Origin: Phycisphaeraceae bacterium
GTDB lineage: Bacteria > Planctomycetota > Phycisphaerae > Phycisphaerales > Phycisphaeraceae
Length of the DNA: 57,170 nucleotides
Assembly (NCBI GenBank): GCA_029260635.1
Contig: JAJDCW010000297.1
Coordinates: forward strand, 1-57,170
Reading direction: 5' to 3'
Both the position numbers and the translations under genes were made by a program. Every line of letters begins with the position of its first letter. Within the stretch, counting starts at the first letter, position 1. Of this stretch, positions 34,492 to 43,298 are shown in pieces. The notes beneath the pieces were generated by a model that did not search any database, was not told the origin of the DNA, and was given only the letters and a program-made list of their open reading frames with translations.

Positions 34492-36099
34492 TTACTCTAT
34501 CCGAAGCTGAAATGGTGTCGCGGGCAGGCCTTCGGAATTAATGAGATTCCCCACGGGGTTCTCGGCCCAACGATATCTTATAAACTTAGGAGTCGAAACT
34601 TTACCGGATCGAACGGCGAGCCTTGTATCATCCAAAACCTGAACGTCCGCCCAGTGATATTCGCCGTCGGCTCCGGCCAGTGTGAAGCCTCTAACCGTCC
34701 CGCCATCGTCGGTCATCAGACCGTCACCGGTATAGTCATACGTGACATTGATTCTGTCGCCTTTATGGATAGCGTGAAGCGGGACGGGGCCGGAATACAC
34801 GATCGGTCTGTCGTAGACCGTTGCCAGCGCCCAGAGCGCGATCCGGCGGCCGACCTCCTGCTTGTTCGGCGCGTGTACCAGTTCCACGTCACCGATATCA
34901 ATCGTCACAATGAGCCCGGTGCCCGGGGTTTCTGAGGCCACGATACGCTGAACATCGCGCACATGCGCCCACCCCGAATCCGCGTTAGGTAAAGATTGAA
35001 TCGGCCCGACATTGGCCAGTTGAACGATACCGAAAGGAAGTCCCTTATCTTGCCAAAGCACCCGCCAATCCGCGATCATCGCGGGCAGCAGATGTCGATA
35101 GACTCCCGGTTCACCGACATTGGATTCGCCCTGATACCAGATTGCTCCGCGCACCCCGTAGGGCGCGATGGGGTGGAGCATCCCGTTGTAAAGCCCTGAC
35201 GGTGACTGAAAATGAGCGGGGCCGTACGATACTTGTGGCTCATCCTGCCGACGGAGTGTGTCAAATAAATAGCGTGTTTGAGCGGACCTGGCATAAGCAG
35301 ACGGGGAGGGCCTGGGGTCTACCTGGTGTTCGGGGCCAGTCTGCGCACGGTGCTCCACGAATCGGTCAGCCGCGGCTTGATATTCACTAAGAATATCCGG
35401 GTGCTCGGCGAGATACTTATTATAACGATCTGTGACCACCGACAGGTTTTCGTTGCCACAAAGTGTGCGGTTGCTTGTCCAAGCCTCCGCGGGGGTGCCG
35501 CCCCATGCCACGAGGACCAGGCCGATCGGCACGCCAAGTTCTTTGTGCATGTGACGACCGAAGTAGTAAGCAGCAGCCGAGAAATCCGCGGCGGTTACAG
35601 GATCGCACACCGCCCAGCGGCCCCGGGCGTCGTTCTGTGGCTCCGTAGCGACGTGCAACGGCTCGGCGTAGAGCCTGATGCCGGGCCAATCGGCGGCGGC
35701 CACTTCATGCTCAGCATCACCGGATTGGCTTACAGTCCACTGCATATTGGATTGCCCACCACACAACCATACTTCACCGACCATCAGGTCCTTAACAGTG
35801 ATCCGCTGCGCCCCGCTTTGCACGGTTAATTCGTGTGGGCCACCGTATGTCTCAGGATGTAGGGATACTTTCCAGCGCCCGGATTGATCTGCGGTCGTGA
35901 CCATCCTCTGACCGGCAAGCTCCACTTGTACCTGAACGCCCGGCGCGGCCGTACCCCAGACAGGCACGTCCTCAGCGAATTGAATCACGGCGTGGTCGCT
36001 GAATATCCCTTCAAGCTCAAGCTTGTGTTCATCGGCGTGGCCATGAGCCGCCACCCATAAAAACGATACCAAAGAAATTATGGTGGTATGGATTCTCAT
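34492..36099 (-). CDS. Sialate O-acetylesterase
   Basis: 535 residues with a signal peptide (about 1-22, ending HGHADE), so periplasmic or exported. It is an SGNH-type SASA hydrolase: GEVWLCGGQSNMQW with nucleophile Ser117, AIWYQGESNVGE near 320, and the C-terminal catalytic Asp/His block DIGDVELVHAPNKQEVGRRIALWAL. A beta-sandwich precedes the hydrolase (30-105) and a small sandwich follows. It removes O-acetyl groups from sialic acids or other acetylated glycans; xylan esterases share the fold. With a GH33 sialidase in the same cluster, the sialate role is favoured. Its ATG lies inside the end of the decayed SDR gene. Confidence 0.88.
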   Translation of the reverse strand: MRIHTTIISLVSFLWVAAHGHADEHKLELEGIFSDHAVIQFAEDVPVWGTAAPGVQVQVELAGQRMVTTADQSGRWKVSLHPETYGGPHELTVQSGAQRITVKDLMVGEVWLCGGQSNMQWTVSQSGDAEHEVAAADWPGIRLYAEPLHVATEPQNDARGRWAVCDPVTAADFSAAAYYFGRHMHKELGVPIGLVLVAWGGTPAEAWTSNRTLCGNENLSVVTDRYNKYLAEHPDILSEYQAAADRFVEHRAQTGPEHQVDPRPSPSAYARSAQTRYLFDTLRRQDEPQVSYGPAHFQSPSGLYNGMLHPIAPYGVRGAIWYQGESNVGEPGVYRHLLPAMIADWRVLWQDKGLPFGIVQLANVGPIQSLPNADSGWAHVRDVQRIVASETPGTGLIVTIDIGDVELVHAPNKQEVGRRIALWALATVYDRPIVYSGPVPLHAIHKGDRINVTYDYTGDGLMTDDGGTVRGFTLAGADGEYHWADVQVLDDTRLAVRSGKVSTPKFIRYRWAENPVGNLINSEGLPATPFQLRIE

Positions 36100-36840
36100 A
36101 TGGTGTGTGATAGAAGGGAACAGGTACTGTAAATATCACTCTGGATGCCACTACTTCGCGGTGTATCCGCATCGATCGGGATATATGAACCCGTAAAGTA
36201 GGCCGGGGTATCAGAAGCAAGAAACACAACGGCTCCCTTCAGATCGGTGTTGTTTCTCATACGCCCCCAAAATGGTAGTCGGGTCTATCGTTCTATAAAA
36301 CATGGATCGATGTCGCCAGCGTCCAGCCCACCGGGGCTGATCGTGTTCACCCGCACGCCGGACAACCCCAGCTCCGCCGCCGCGTATCGGCCAAGATTGA
36401 TCATAGCGACCTTGTGGAAGAAGTAATCGCAGGGACGACATATCCAGCCCTTCGTACAGCGTGCAATCGTGGCCAACAATGCCTTGAATATAGCTGATGT
36501 TGATGATGCTTCCGCCACCGCGCTTGGTCATCTGCTCACCAAATGTCCGCGCCATCAGAAATATCCCAGTCGCGTTGATGCCCATGCTTTCAGAATACGC
36601 CTCCCCTGAGCATGACCAATCCTTGGCGGTCACGTCCAGACCCAACGCCCGTCAATCTTTCGCACACCGATCCAAGGCCACCATGTCTCGGCTCGCAACA
36701 GTCACCGAGGCCCCGGCTTCCGCTAATGCTTCCACGATGTGCATGCCATACAACCCGGCACCACCGCTGACCAAGGCAACCTTCCCGTCCAAGCGGAAGC
36801 TATCCATCACAGACATGGGACTTACATCCTTTGGTTTCAT
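36097..36840 (-). pseudogene. Decayed SDR oxidoreductase
   Basis: SDR pieces occur in order but the gene is broken. The Rossmann start is intact ([18 protein letters not shown], probable ATG at 36816 with AAAGGATG upstream). A TGA interrupts at 36652-36654. About 50 residues including the NNAG region are missing before SMGINATGIFLMARTFG. A frameshift near 36430-36450 leads to DYFFHKVAMINLGRY (YxxxK) and GVRVNTISPGG. A TAG stands at 36285-36287, and the last SDR strands (LKGAVVFLASDTPAYFTG) follow in the same frame. Two stops, one frameshift and one deletion make sequencing error alone unlikely. The ancestor was probably a sugar or sugar-acid dehydrogenase like the one at 18982-19764. Confidence 0.85.
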
Positions 36841-36883
36841 GGTCCGAGCGATCTATTTAATACCGGTGAATACGCCGGCCAGT

Positions 36884-37939
36884 CTACCTGTTCTCGGCCC
36901 CCTGCTTGACCAAGGGGGCGCCACGATCTGCGGCGTTTTGTGTCACTTCCAGCCAGGGCGTACGACCCATATTTTTCAGCATCGCCAGGTTGACGCGCAA
37001 CGACTGCTCGGCTTCCCGGATTGTACACGTCACCGGGGCCAACCCGGCCACCGCATCCAGGAAGGTGTTTGCCTGACAGATATAGATCTGGTCGCGGTTT
37101 TCGATCGAGAACGAGTGATGCTCCCAGGGCTGTCCCGATTCTGTCTTGCAGGACCAACGGTTGCGTTGAAGGTCCAACCGGCAAGTACCTGCTTCTGCGA
37201 TCACGGTGATTGTAAAATCATCGGGTGCCTGATGAAGGTTAAGACTATACAACCCAAGCACATCCTGCTTATCACCGTGCCGAGCCATCAGGTGGACCGT
37301 ATCTTCCACATCCACTCCGGGCAGTGACTGGTGACGCGCATCGGCCACAAGCTTTTGTATCGGGCCGACCAGCCATTCACCCGCATTCACCAGGTGGGTC
37401 ATCGCGTCTTGGATCGCCCCCCCACCGGTCTCGTGCTTAGCAAAGTAGGTGCTTTGATATGCCGGGCGGTATTTGGCGAAATCCTGTCCAACCGTGCCTG
37501 TCACTTGCAGCACACGGCCAAATCGACCGCTGAGCAGTTGCTCACGCATCGAAACAAGTGTTGGGTTCGATCGGTGTGTGTAGCCGACCATGGCCGTCAA
37601 TTGATTCTTCGCCACGATATCATCGAGTTTCTGGACCCCCTCCAGGGAAACAGAGAGTGGTTTTTCTATCAGTAGATGGATGCCCTCGGCTGCGAGCCGG
37701 GTCGCCATCGACACATGAAACGGTGCGGGTGTTGCAATCAAGGCATAGTCAAAGGTGCAGTTCATCGCCTCGTCGAGACTTGCATAGGTATGCTCAATGT
37801 TGTATTCGGTCTGCGCACGGTTTCGAAGTTCTTCACTGGGTTCACAGACAGAAACGTTGCAGCGCCCGGTCTTCAGAAAACACCGTACGTGCCTTTCACC
37901 GATTGAACCGAACCCGATCACTAACAACTTACCGTTCAT
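36884..37939 (-). CDS. Gfo/Idh/MocA-family oxidoreductase
   Basis: 351 residues, cytosolic. The N-terminal Rossmann fold has VIGFGSIGERH (6-16). The signature EKP sits at 92-94 (LLIEKPLSV), followed by the substrate domain with GGGAIQDAMTHLVN containing the conserved Asp/His. Family members oxidise or reduce sugars, inositols and sugar acids with NAD(P). Some, such as NanOx/YjhC, act on 2,7-anhydro-sialic acid through a transient keto step (known for those enzymes), which fits a sialidase cluster, but the sequence alone cannot confirm it. It is 21 bases downstream of the DUF1080 gene. Confidence 0.88.
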   Translation of the reverse strand: MNGKLLVIGFGSIGERHVRCFLKTGRCNVSVCEPSEELRNRAQTEYNIEHTYASLDEAMNCTFDYALIATPAPFHVSMATRLAAEGIHLLIEKPLSVSLEGVQKLDDIVAKNQLTAMVGYTHRSNPTLVSMREQLLSGRFGRVLQVTGTVGQDFAKYRPAYQSTYFAKHETGGGAIQDAMTHLVNAGEWLVGPIQKLVADARHQSLPGVDVEDTVHLMARHGDKQDVLGLYSLNLHQAPDDFTITVIAEAGTCRLDLQRNRWSCKTESGQPWEHHSFSIENRDQIYICQANTFLDAVAGLAPVTCTIREAEQSLRVNLAMLKNMGRTPWLEVTQNAADRGAPLVKQGAENR

Positions 37940-37960
37940 TTCATTCCTCTCACGAAGCGG

Positions 37961-39490
37961 TCATTCCGGCGATTCTACTGGTGTAATATCAGCGGGTTTA
38001 TCCAGTGGCCAAAGTTCCCACCGCCGGAAGTAGATTTCCGCTAGTTCGGATTGCAGCTGTAGTTTCCCGCTCCGGGGCGATACATCAAAGGCTTCATTCG
38101 CGAGTATGCCGTTGACATAGACCTGAATATGCCCGCCGTCACAAACTACGTCAAGCCGGGTCCACTCGCCCAACGGGCTGTCGATATCTTTTTTGCCACG
38201 GAACCCAAGCACATCTTTCCAGCCGGGATCACGGCCGAACCAGTCGATGCGGTGGTAGTTATCCGGGCCGAATGATTCCCGTTCCCCCCCCTGCTTCCAG
38301 ATGCGTTCACCGTTCGGGCCGACCTGGACTTCACAGACCATCGAAATGGGCACGGGTTGCCCGTTTTCATCGGGTCCGCCGACCATGATGAAGTCGCCGA
38401 CCCCGCCCTCGATAATCTGGACCTCGATCGCGGGCATCCAGATGCCGCCGTATCCGCCGTCCGCACCGGTGCTGTGGATCAAAAGGCCGGAGTCCATCGC
38501 AGACTTAGCCCGTTCGCCCCAGGTCCTATCGCCCCACTTAAATTCCAACACCATATGGTAGTTTCCGTACGCCTTGTCCGTAAGAATCCCGCCCATCGCG
38601 TCGCCGGTGACGTGGAGCATCCCATCGGTGACACGAAATACCTGCTTCGGGTCCTGATAGCCCTTGCCTCGTATCCATGTGTAAAGGCCATCCAGGCTTT
38701 CCCCATCAAATAGTTTAGTGATACGATCCGTCGGCGTAACTGGCTTATCCTTGTCGGACTCCACCGGTGAGTTCAACTCGCGGATATAGATATTTCGAAA
38801 CTGTAATACGCTTCCGTGGCTCTGCAACTCGATCGGTCCGGACGCGGGGATCGGCTGGTCACGGTCCCAGTAGTTTTCCAGCGGGACGTTGTCCACGACG
38901 AGTTGACCGTTGAGCTTGACCGTGACGCGCTGGTCAACCATGCGGATAAAGAATGTGTTCCACTGCCCTACCGGGTGGTCTGCATTCACCAGGGGGTGCC
39001 GCTCATGTTTCTGATTATTCCACAGGCCGCCCGAGCCTTTATCCGCGTCGTGCTTGTAGTAAGGCTCGTGTGTGGTGTCCCATATCTGGACCTGCGGGAC
39101 ACCGCGCAGGTAGATACCGCTATCACCCGCGGAATCAATCTTCCAATCAACATATAGCTCGAAGTCTTCATAATCCTTCACGGTGCTGAGGCTGTGTCCT
39201 TCGCCGTCAAACCGAAGCACGCCATCTACCACGCTCCAATGTGCCTTCATGTCTTCGTCGGCTAGCTCCTGCGCAGCCAGGCGGTCCTTCTGCGACATCG
39301 ACGCCGTTTTGGTTGGGCCGCCGAGACTGCCCCGCCAACCGGAGAGGTCCTCGCCATTAAACAGGGGGATAAACCCTTCTGGTGCCGAACCTGATTCGTG
39401 CTGCCCAGAAGTTGCAGCCGGGGTCAAAGCGGCCAACACTAAGATAATAGTGGCCAGCATCTTGCTCAGTTGATCGCTATTGAATTTCAT
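37961..39490 (-). CDS. Secreted protein with two DUF1080 domains
   Basis: 509 residues from the ATG at 39490, whose ATGA overlaps the stop of the NHL gene; the longer frame to 39613 has a non-signal-like start. A signal peptide is at about 1-30 (MLATIILVLAALTPAATSG). Two concanavalin-like DUF1080 (3-keto-disaccharide hydrolase-like) domains follow: GFIPLFNGEDLSGWRG near 38 with IYLRGVPQVQIWD, and ITKLFDGESLDGLYTW near 262 with a second GIWMPAIEVQIIEGG. The domain may hydrolyse or bind glycans. It is periplasmic, translationally coupled to the NHL protein, and upstream of an oxidoreductase that could make or use 3-keto sugars (inference). Confidence 0.83.
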   Translation of the reverse strand: MKFNSDQLSKMLATIILVLAALTPAATSGQHESGSAPEGFIPLFNGEDLSGWRGSLGGPTKTASMSQKDRLAAQELADEDMKAHWSVVDGVLRFDGEGHSLSTVKDYEDFELYVDWKIDSAGDSGIYLRGVPQVQIWDTTHEPYYKHDADKGSGGLWNNQKHERHPLVNADHPVGQWNTFFIRMVDQRVTVKLNGQLVVDNVPLENYWDRDQPIPASGPIELQSHGSVLQFRNIYIRELNSPVESDKDKPVTPTDRITKLFDGESLDGLYTWIRGKGYQDPKQVFRVTDGMLHVTGDAMGGILTDKAYGNYHMVLEFKWGDRTWGERAKSAMDSGLLIHSTGADGGYGGIWMPAIEVQIIEGGVGDFIMVGGPDENGQPVPISMVCEVQVGPNGERIWKQGGERESFGPDNYHRIDWFGRDPGWKDVLGFRGKKDIDSPLGEWTRLDVVCDGGHIQVYVNGILANEAFDVSPRSGKLQLQSELAEIYFRRWELWPLDKPADITPVESPE

Positions 39491-40569
39491 TGGGGCGCTT
39501 CTTGGTTTGGGCTCTCGGAGGCAGGGCGGGTTGTGACCGGGACAAACTTTTGCGCCCGCTGGCCATAGATATCGCCTACATATAGCGTGCCGGCCGCGTC
39601 TTGGACAATACAATGCACGCCCACGGTATGCCCGTGCTCAAGGTGCGTCAGATCAGGGTTATTCTTGTCGGCCCCGACATCGCCCAGCGGCACGGACCAT
39701 ACCTGCTGAACCGCGCCATTGCGGTCGAAACGCATAAAGAGTTGATCCTTATACTCCGGGGCGTGGCCGTCACGGACCCACCAGTGCGGGGAAGAGCCGC
39801 AGACCCACAGCTCGTCATCCTGCGTCACCGATAGGCCCCAAGGCATGATTAGATTTGACCAGGTATCCAGGCACTCGCCATCCTGATCGAACAGCAGAAT
39901 CCGCCCGCTGTTGCGGTCGGCGACATACAGCGTTCCCTTGGAATCAATGACGATCGCATGGGGCAAGACAAATTGTCCGTGCCCGGTGCCGTACTCGCCC
40001 CAGGTCTTGACAAAGTTCCCTTCCTTATCGAAGTGAACCACGCGCCGGTTGCCGTAACCATCGGTCACGAAGATATCACCATCGTCAGTGATCGCCATAT
40101 CGGTGGGCATGTTGAAGTGTGATTCATCATCGCCCGGCTCACCTGGGACACCCAATGCCATGAGTAGTTCACCCTCGGGTGTAAACTTCTGGACGGTGTG
40201 CAGGCCGAAGTCGGCGAGCCAGATATGGCCTTCATGGTCGATCCGGATGTGGTGCGGGTCTTTGAAATCCCCCTTGCCCCAGGTCCTGACGAACTGCCCG
40301 TCGGGTGTGTAGACCTGGACCGGGTCGATACCGCGGTTGAAGACCCAGATATGGCCGTGTTGATCAATGGCCATCCCGGAGACCCAGCCGAAGGGTGCGA
40401 CCGAGTCGGGCCTGTTGGGCCAGGTCGGGTCTACGTCGTATTCGACTATCACGGGATCAATCGCGTGATTCGGATACGACTGAGCCTTAGAAATAAGCAT
40501 GACCGAGAGCAGAACCAGCAAGGCCAATGTGATGCTGGCGCTCGATGTAAACGAATCCCGATTGTTCAT
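39487..40569 (-). CDS. Secreted NHL-repeat six-bladed beta-propeller
   Basis: 360 residues from the ATG at 40569 (MNNRDSFTSS), with AAGGGG ahead of it; a longer frame to 40656 lacks such a site. An N-terminal hydrophobic segment (about 11-29) serves as signal or anchor. NHL repeats recur (DQHGHIWVFNRG, DHEGHIWLADFGLH, DDGDIFVTDGYGNRRV, SKGTLYVADRNSGR, AGTLYVGDIYGQRA), as in the propellers of peptidyl-hydroxyglycine lyases and many planctomycete surface proteins. No catalytic residues are evident, so it is likely a binding or scaffolding protein. It overlaps the DUF1080 gene by four bases. Confidence 0.82.
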   Translation of the reverse strand: MNNRDSFTSSASITLALLVLLSVMLISKAQSYPNHAIDPVIVEYDVDPTWPNRPDSVAPFGWVSGMAIDQHGHIWVFNRGIDPVQVYTPDGQFVRTWGKGDFKDPHHIRIDHEGHIWLADFGLHTVQKFTPEGELLMALGVPGEPGDDESHFNMPTDMAITDDGDIFVTDGYGNRRVVHFDKEGNFVKTWGEYGTGHGQFVLPHAIVIDSKGTLYVADRNSGRILLFDQDGECLDTWSNLIMPWGLSVTQDDELWVCGSSPHWWVRDGHAPEYKDQLFMRFDRNGAVQQVWSVPLGDVGADKNNPDLTHLEHGHTVGVHCIVQDAAGTLYVGDIYGQRAQKFVPVTTRPASESPNQEAPQ

Positions 40570-40597
40570 TGTTGAATACCCCTTGACACTGCCTGCT

Positions 40598-41623
40598 TCA
40601 GGAACCCTGGAAGTTATTTGTCGTACCTTCTGATGTGCGGTTGAATCGCCAAGCACCCTCTGCGGTGAAGTTTCCGTTTACCATGGTAGCCTCGCCGAAC
40701 TTGAACCCATAATCTTCTTCGATCACCATATTATTGATAAAGGCGTTGGTATGCTCACCCGCCACATCGACGTCGCAAGCCACTTGGCTGTTGGCGATCT
40801 GCACGCCCTTACACGCGCGTAGCCTGATCCCGCCGTAGAAGATGGCACAGGCGTTAACCATCATACCGTATTCAACATCAAGGCAATCCAAAGCGTAGCG
40901 TTCGTTATGGTTGATCAGGCAATGGCCGATCAGGCCGTGTGAACCGTTTTCTTTGTCCGCGATCACAACCCCGTCGATGTTACTGCCGATATTACACTGG
41001 GTGACCTTGGTATTTCCGGCATGGATGATACAGCCCGTGGTATTGTGCAAGAGGTGGCTGTTGGTGAGTGTGACATATTCACCGCGTTGATCGAAGCAGA
41101 TACCGACCGCGTTATTTTTCGCGGTCAGGTTGTCGATCATGCCCCCATGACAGAACGCGGCGGCGGCGATGCGGGTCTGTGCGACACGGACCCCCTGCCC
41201 GCTGAAGTTACAGACAGTGAGCCCGGAGATGTTAAAAGCCCAGGCGTCATGGATGCTAATCCCCACGCGCCCCAGGTCCTTGCGTTGCCGCCACGGCTCG
41301 GGTGCTTCACCATCCAGCACCATATCGCGGATCGACCAGTTGCCGACGCCGGACTGGTCAAAGATCGGGTGATGGTCGTTGGTTGAACGGACAACGGTCG
41401 CGTCCGCAGCGCCCCTCACGGTGACACCCGCGGGGACCCGGATGTCACTAAACCGGTAATACCCCGGGGGGACCTGTACCACACCCGGCCCCTGTGAGAT
41501 CGCGGAGTGGATAGCCGGGCCGTCGTCGATGCCGTCATCCAGCCCATTGGGTGCATGGCCATCCGCACTGAAATAATCGGTGATGCTATGCTCGGGTTTG
41601 CTACCAGGTTGATCGCTAGACAT
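40598..41623 (-). CDS. Right-handed beta-helix protein, pectate lyase/GH28-like
   Basis: 341 residues without a clear signal peptide. The entry region ITDYFSADGHAPNGLDDG with DDGPAIHSAISQGPG is typical of Pectate_lyase_3/GH28-like beta-helices (DDTxAIQxA). Successive coils follow, such as MVLDGEAPEP, ISGLTVCNFSGQGVRV and LTNSHLLHNTTGCII. Catalytic aspartates of polygalacturonases are not identifiable. It may bind or cleave a polysaccharide. It lies 13 bases after the barrel protein and 28 bases before the NHL protein, in one transcription unit. Confidence 0.75.
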   Translation of the reverse strand: MSSDQPGSKPEHSITDYFSADGHAPNGLDDGIDDGPAIHSAISQGPGVVQVPPGYYRFSDIRVPAGVTVRGAADATVVRSTNDHHPIFDQSGVGNWSIRDMVLDGEAPEPWRQRKDLGRVGISIHDAWAFNISGLTVCNFSGQGVRVAQTRIAAAAFCHGGMIDNLTAKNNAVGICFDQRGEYVTLTNSHLLHNTTGCIIHAGNTKVTQCNIGSNIDGVVIADKENGSHGLIGHCLINHNERYALDCLDVEYGMMVNACAIFYGGIRLRACKGVQIANSQVACDVDVAGEHTNAFINNMVIEEDYGFKFGEATMVNGNFTAEGAWRFNRTSEGTTNNFQGS

Positions 41624-41636
41624 ACCTGCTCATGCC

Positions 41637-43193
41637 TTAGTTTTCACGTCTGACCAGACGCACAATAACGGGTTCCGAGCCCACCGAGAGTTTCAATTTA
41701 GTTTGATCTCCGTTGATTCGATAGGGTACATCGGACCACTGGGTGTAATCGAATAATGAAACCTGAACCGCATATCCGTAACCGCCCTCGGGAATCACTA
41801 ACTGGGTTTCGACGTCGCCCCGATCATTCCAGAGCATCATCACAAGTTCCGATCCCCCCGTAACCTCATGCTCGTAGGCACGAAACATGTTTAAGGGCGC
41901 CGATGTACTGATATCAAAGCGAGGATGCTTGAACTCATCACGGTTGTAGAACGTGTGTGCAACGGTCTGAATAGCGTACCATCCGGGGTAACGCTTCACC
42001 TTCATCTGGTCGTTCTCAATGACAAAATCCTCAAACCCGAAGAACCCATACCAATTCGGGTAGACTTTCCCCTCCACCACCCAGTTGCGCAGACTGACAT
42101 AGTACGGGGCGGTGTCGGCCCCCAGGTCCCACCAGCTGAACATCATCTTCGCGATCGCGCTTCCGTGCTCTTGTTCGGTCGGGATATGGTGGTACGGTGT
42201 CCCGGTGGGGTACTGCGGCTGTGCCTGGGCGGAGGCCTGGTATCCCACGCCGTTCGATAAGAATACCATGCCCTTGTAATCCTCGCGGACATCTTTAAAT
42301 AACCTGCGCGTCGCCTCCATATCGTTAGAGTTCACCGTGATTGCATCGCCCACCTCGGCGTAACCGGCGTCGAGGAACTTCGGGACCAGATTATAGTGGC
42401 CATAAGAAAAAGCAAACATCGACACCACAGCTTCGGGGTCTACCGACTTGATGGTCCCAACCACCTGCTGGAAGTATTCCATATACTGCTCAACCGTCCA
42501 TTCCTGCCCTTCGGGAATCTGGTGCGACTTGCCGATGGTAAGCTCGTCGCCCAAAACGTAGTACAGCGTGCTTCCCCGCAACAACTTTACTACATCTTCC
42601 ACCCACACCAGGTATTCACCGATGCAATTATTCGGATTCGCCGGGTGTATCGACCACCAGCCTAGCGCATCTAAGCGCACCCCCACCCTCAGGCCGTGCT
42701 TAGCCGCGAGTCGCATGAAGTTTTCGATGGCCTCGATGTGCTCGGGCAACAACTCCAGCTTTCCATCGATCGGATAGATATTTAAGTGGACGTTATTCAG
42801 GCCCAGTTCCACCCAGTTCACAATCATGTCCTCTTGCCAATCCGGCCGGGCACGGTCCAGCGACCAGCGACCGAAGTCCGGTGACAAGGGCGTGCCCTGC
42901 ATAGGCGGATGCGGGCGATTATCAGGATCACGGTCCCAGTCGCCGTGATAGGTGTATCCCTTGTGCATCAAGTAGTACATCGGTGTGGAATACGGGCCGG
43001 TACGCAATTCTGGCGACGGCGGCTTCACCATAGCACGGATTTCGTATTGTTCCGCTTCCGGTAGCTCGGAGAAAAGCACGTCCGACCCCCATGCCGGGGC
43101 TATCGTTATGGCACAACTCAAGAGTAAAGCATAGATCATCCGCGAATGCCGACCCTTTCTAGTTATAAATGATCCCGTGGTTTCGATGTACAT
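41637..43193 (-). CDS. Secreted glycoside hydrolase-like TIM-barrel protein
   Basis: 518 residues. A signal peptide lies at about 19-36 (MIYALLLSCAITIAPAWG); an in-frame ATG at 43139 would start directly at it, so the true start is uncertain. Barrel-type elements include WVELGLNNVHLNIYPI, AAKHGLRVGVRLDALGWW and LYYVLGDELTIGKSH, where the GDE context may hold the acid. MFSWWDLGADTAPYYVSLRNW follows, then a C-terminal beta-sandwich (LVMMLWNDRGDVETQL). No family recognised with certainty. In the sialidase cluster it is a candidate for a further glycan-cleaving activity. Confidence 0.68.
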   Translation of the reverse strand: MYIETTGSFITRKGRHSRMIYALLLSCAITIAPAWGSDVLFSELPEAEQYEIRAMVKPPSPELRTGPYSTPMYYLMHKGYTYHGDWDRDPDNRPHPPMQGTPLSPDFGRWSLDRARPDWQEDMIVNWVELGLNNVHLNIYPIDGKLELLPEHIEAIENFMRLAAKHGLRVGVRLDALGWWSIHPANPNNCIGEYLVWVEDVVKLLRGSTLYYVLGDELTIGKSHQIPEGQEWTVEQYMEYFQQVVGTIKSVDPEAVVSMFAFSYGHYNLVPKFLDAGYAEVGDAITVNSNDMEATRRLFKDVREDYKGMVFLSNGVGYQASAQAQPQYPTGTPYHHIPTEQEHGSAIAKMMFSWWDLGADTAPYYVSLRNWVVEGKVYPNWYGFFGFEDFVIENDQMKVKRYPGWYAIQTVAHTFYNRDEFKHPRFDISTSAPLNMFRAYEHEVTGGSELVMMLWNDRGDVETQLVIPEGGYGYAVQVSLFDYTQWSDVPYRINGDQTKLKLSVGSEPVIVRLVRREN

Positions 43194-43298
43194 GGCTGTC
43201 CGTTGTCCATGTTGCCATCAAAACGCTCGACGTTTATCCAGCCAAGCTAAATGGAATACTCAAACCGAGTACTCATCTGGATATGAACAATGCAATCT

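Noticed and set aside
36211-36645. Frame of 144 codons as an independent small SDR gene
   Set aside because: Its first half is SDR-like but the second half is out of frame with the SDR motifs, and the upstream frame provides the Rossmann start; it is part of one broken gene.
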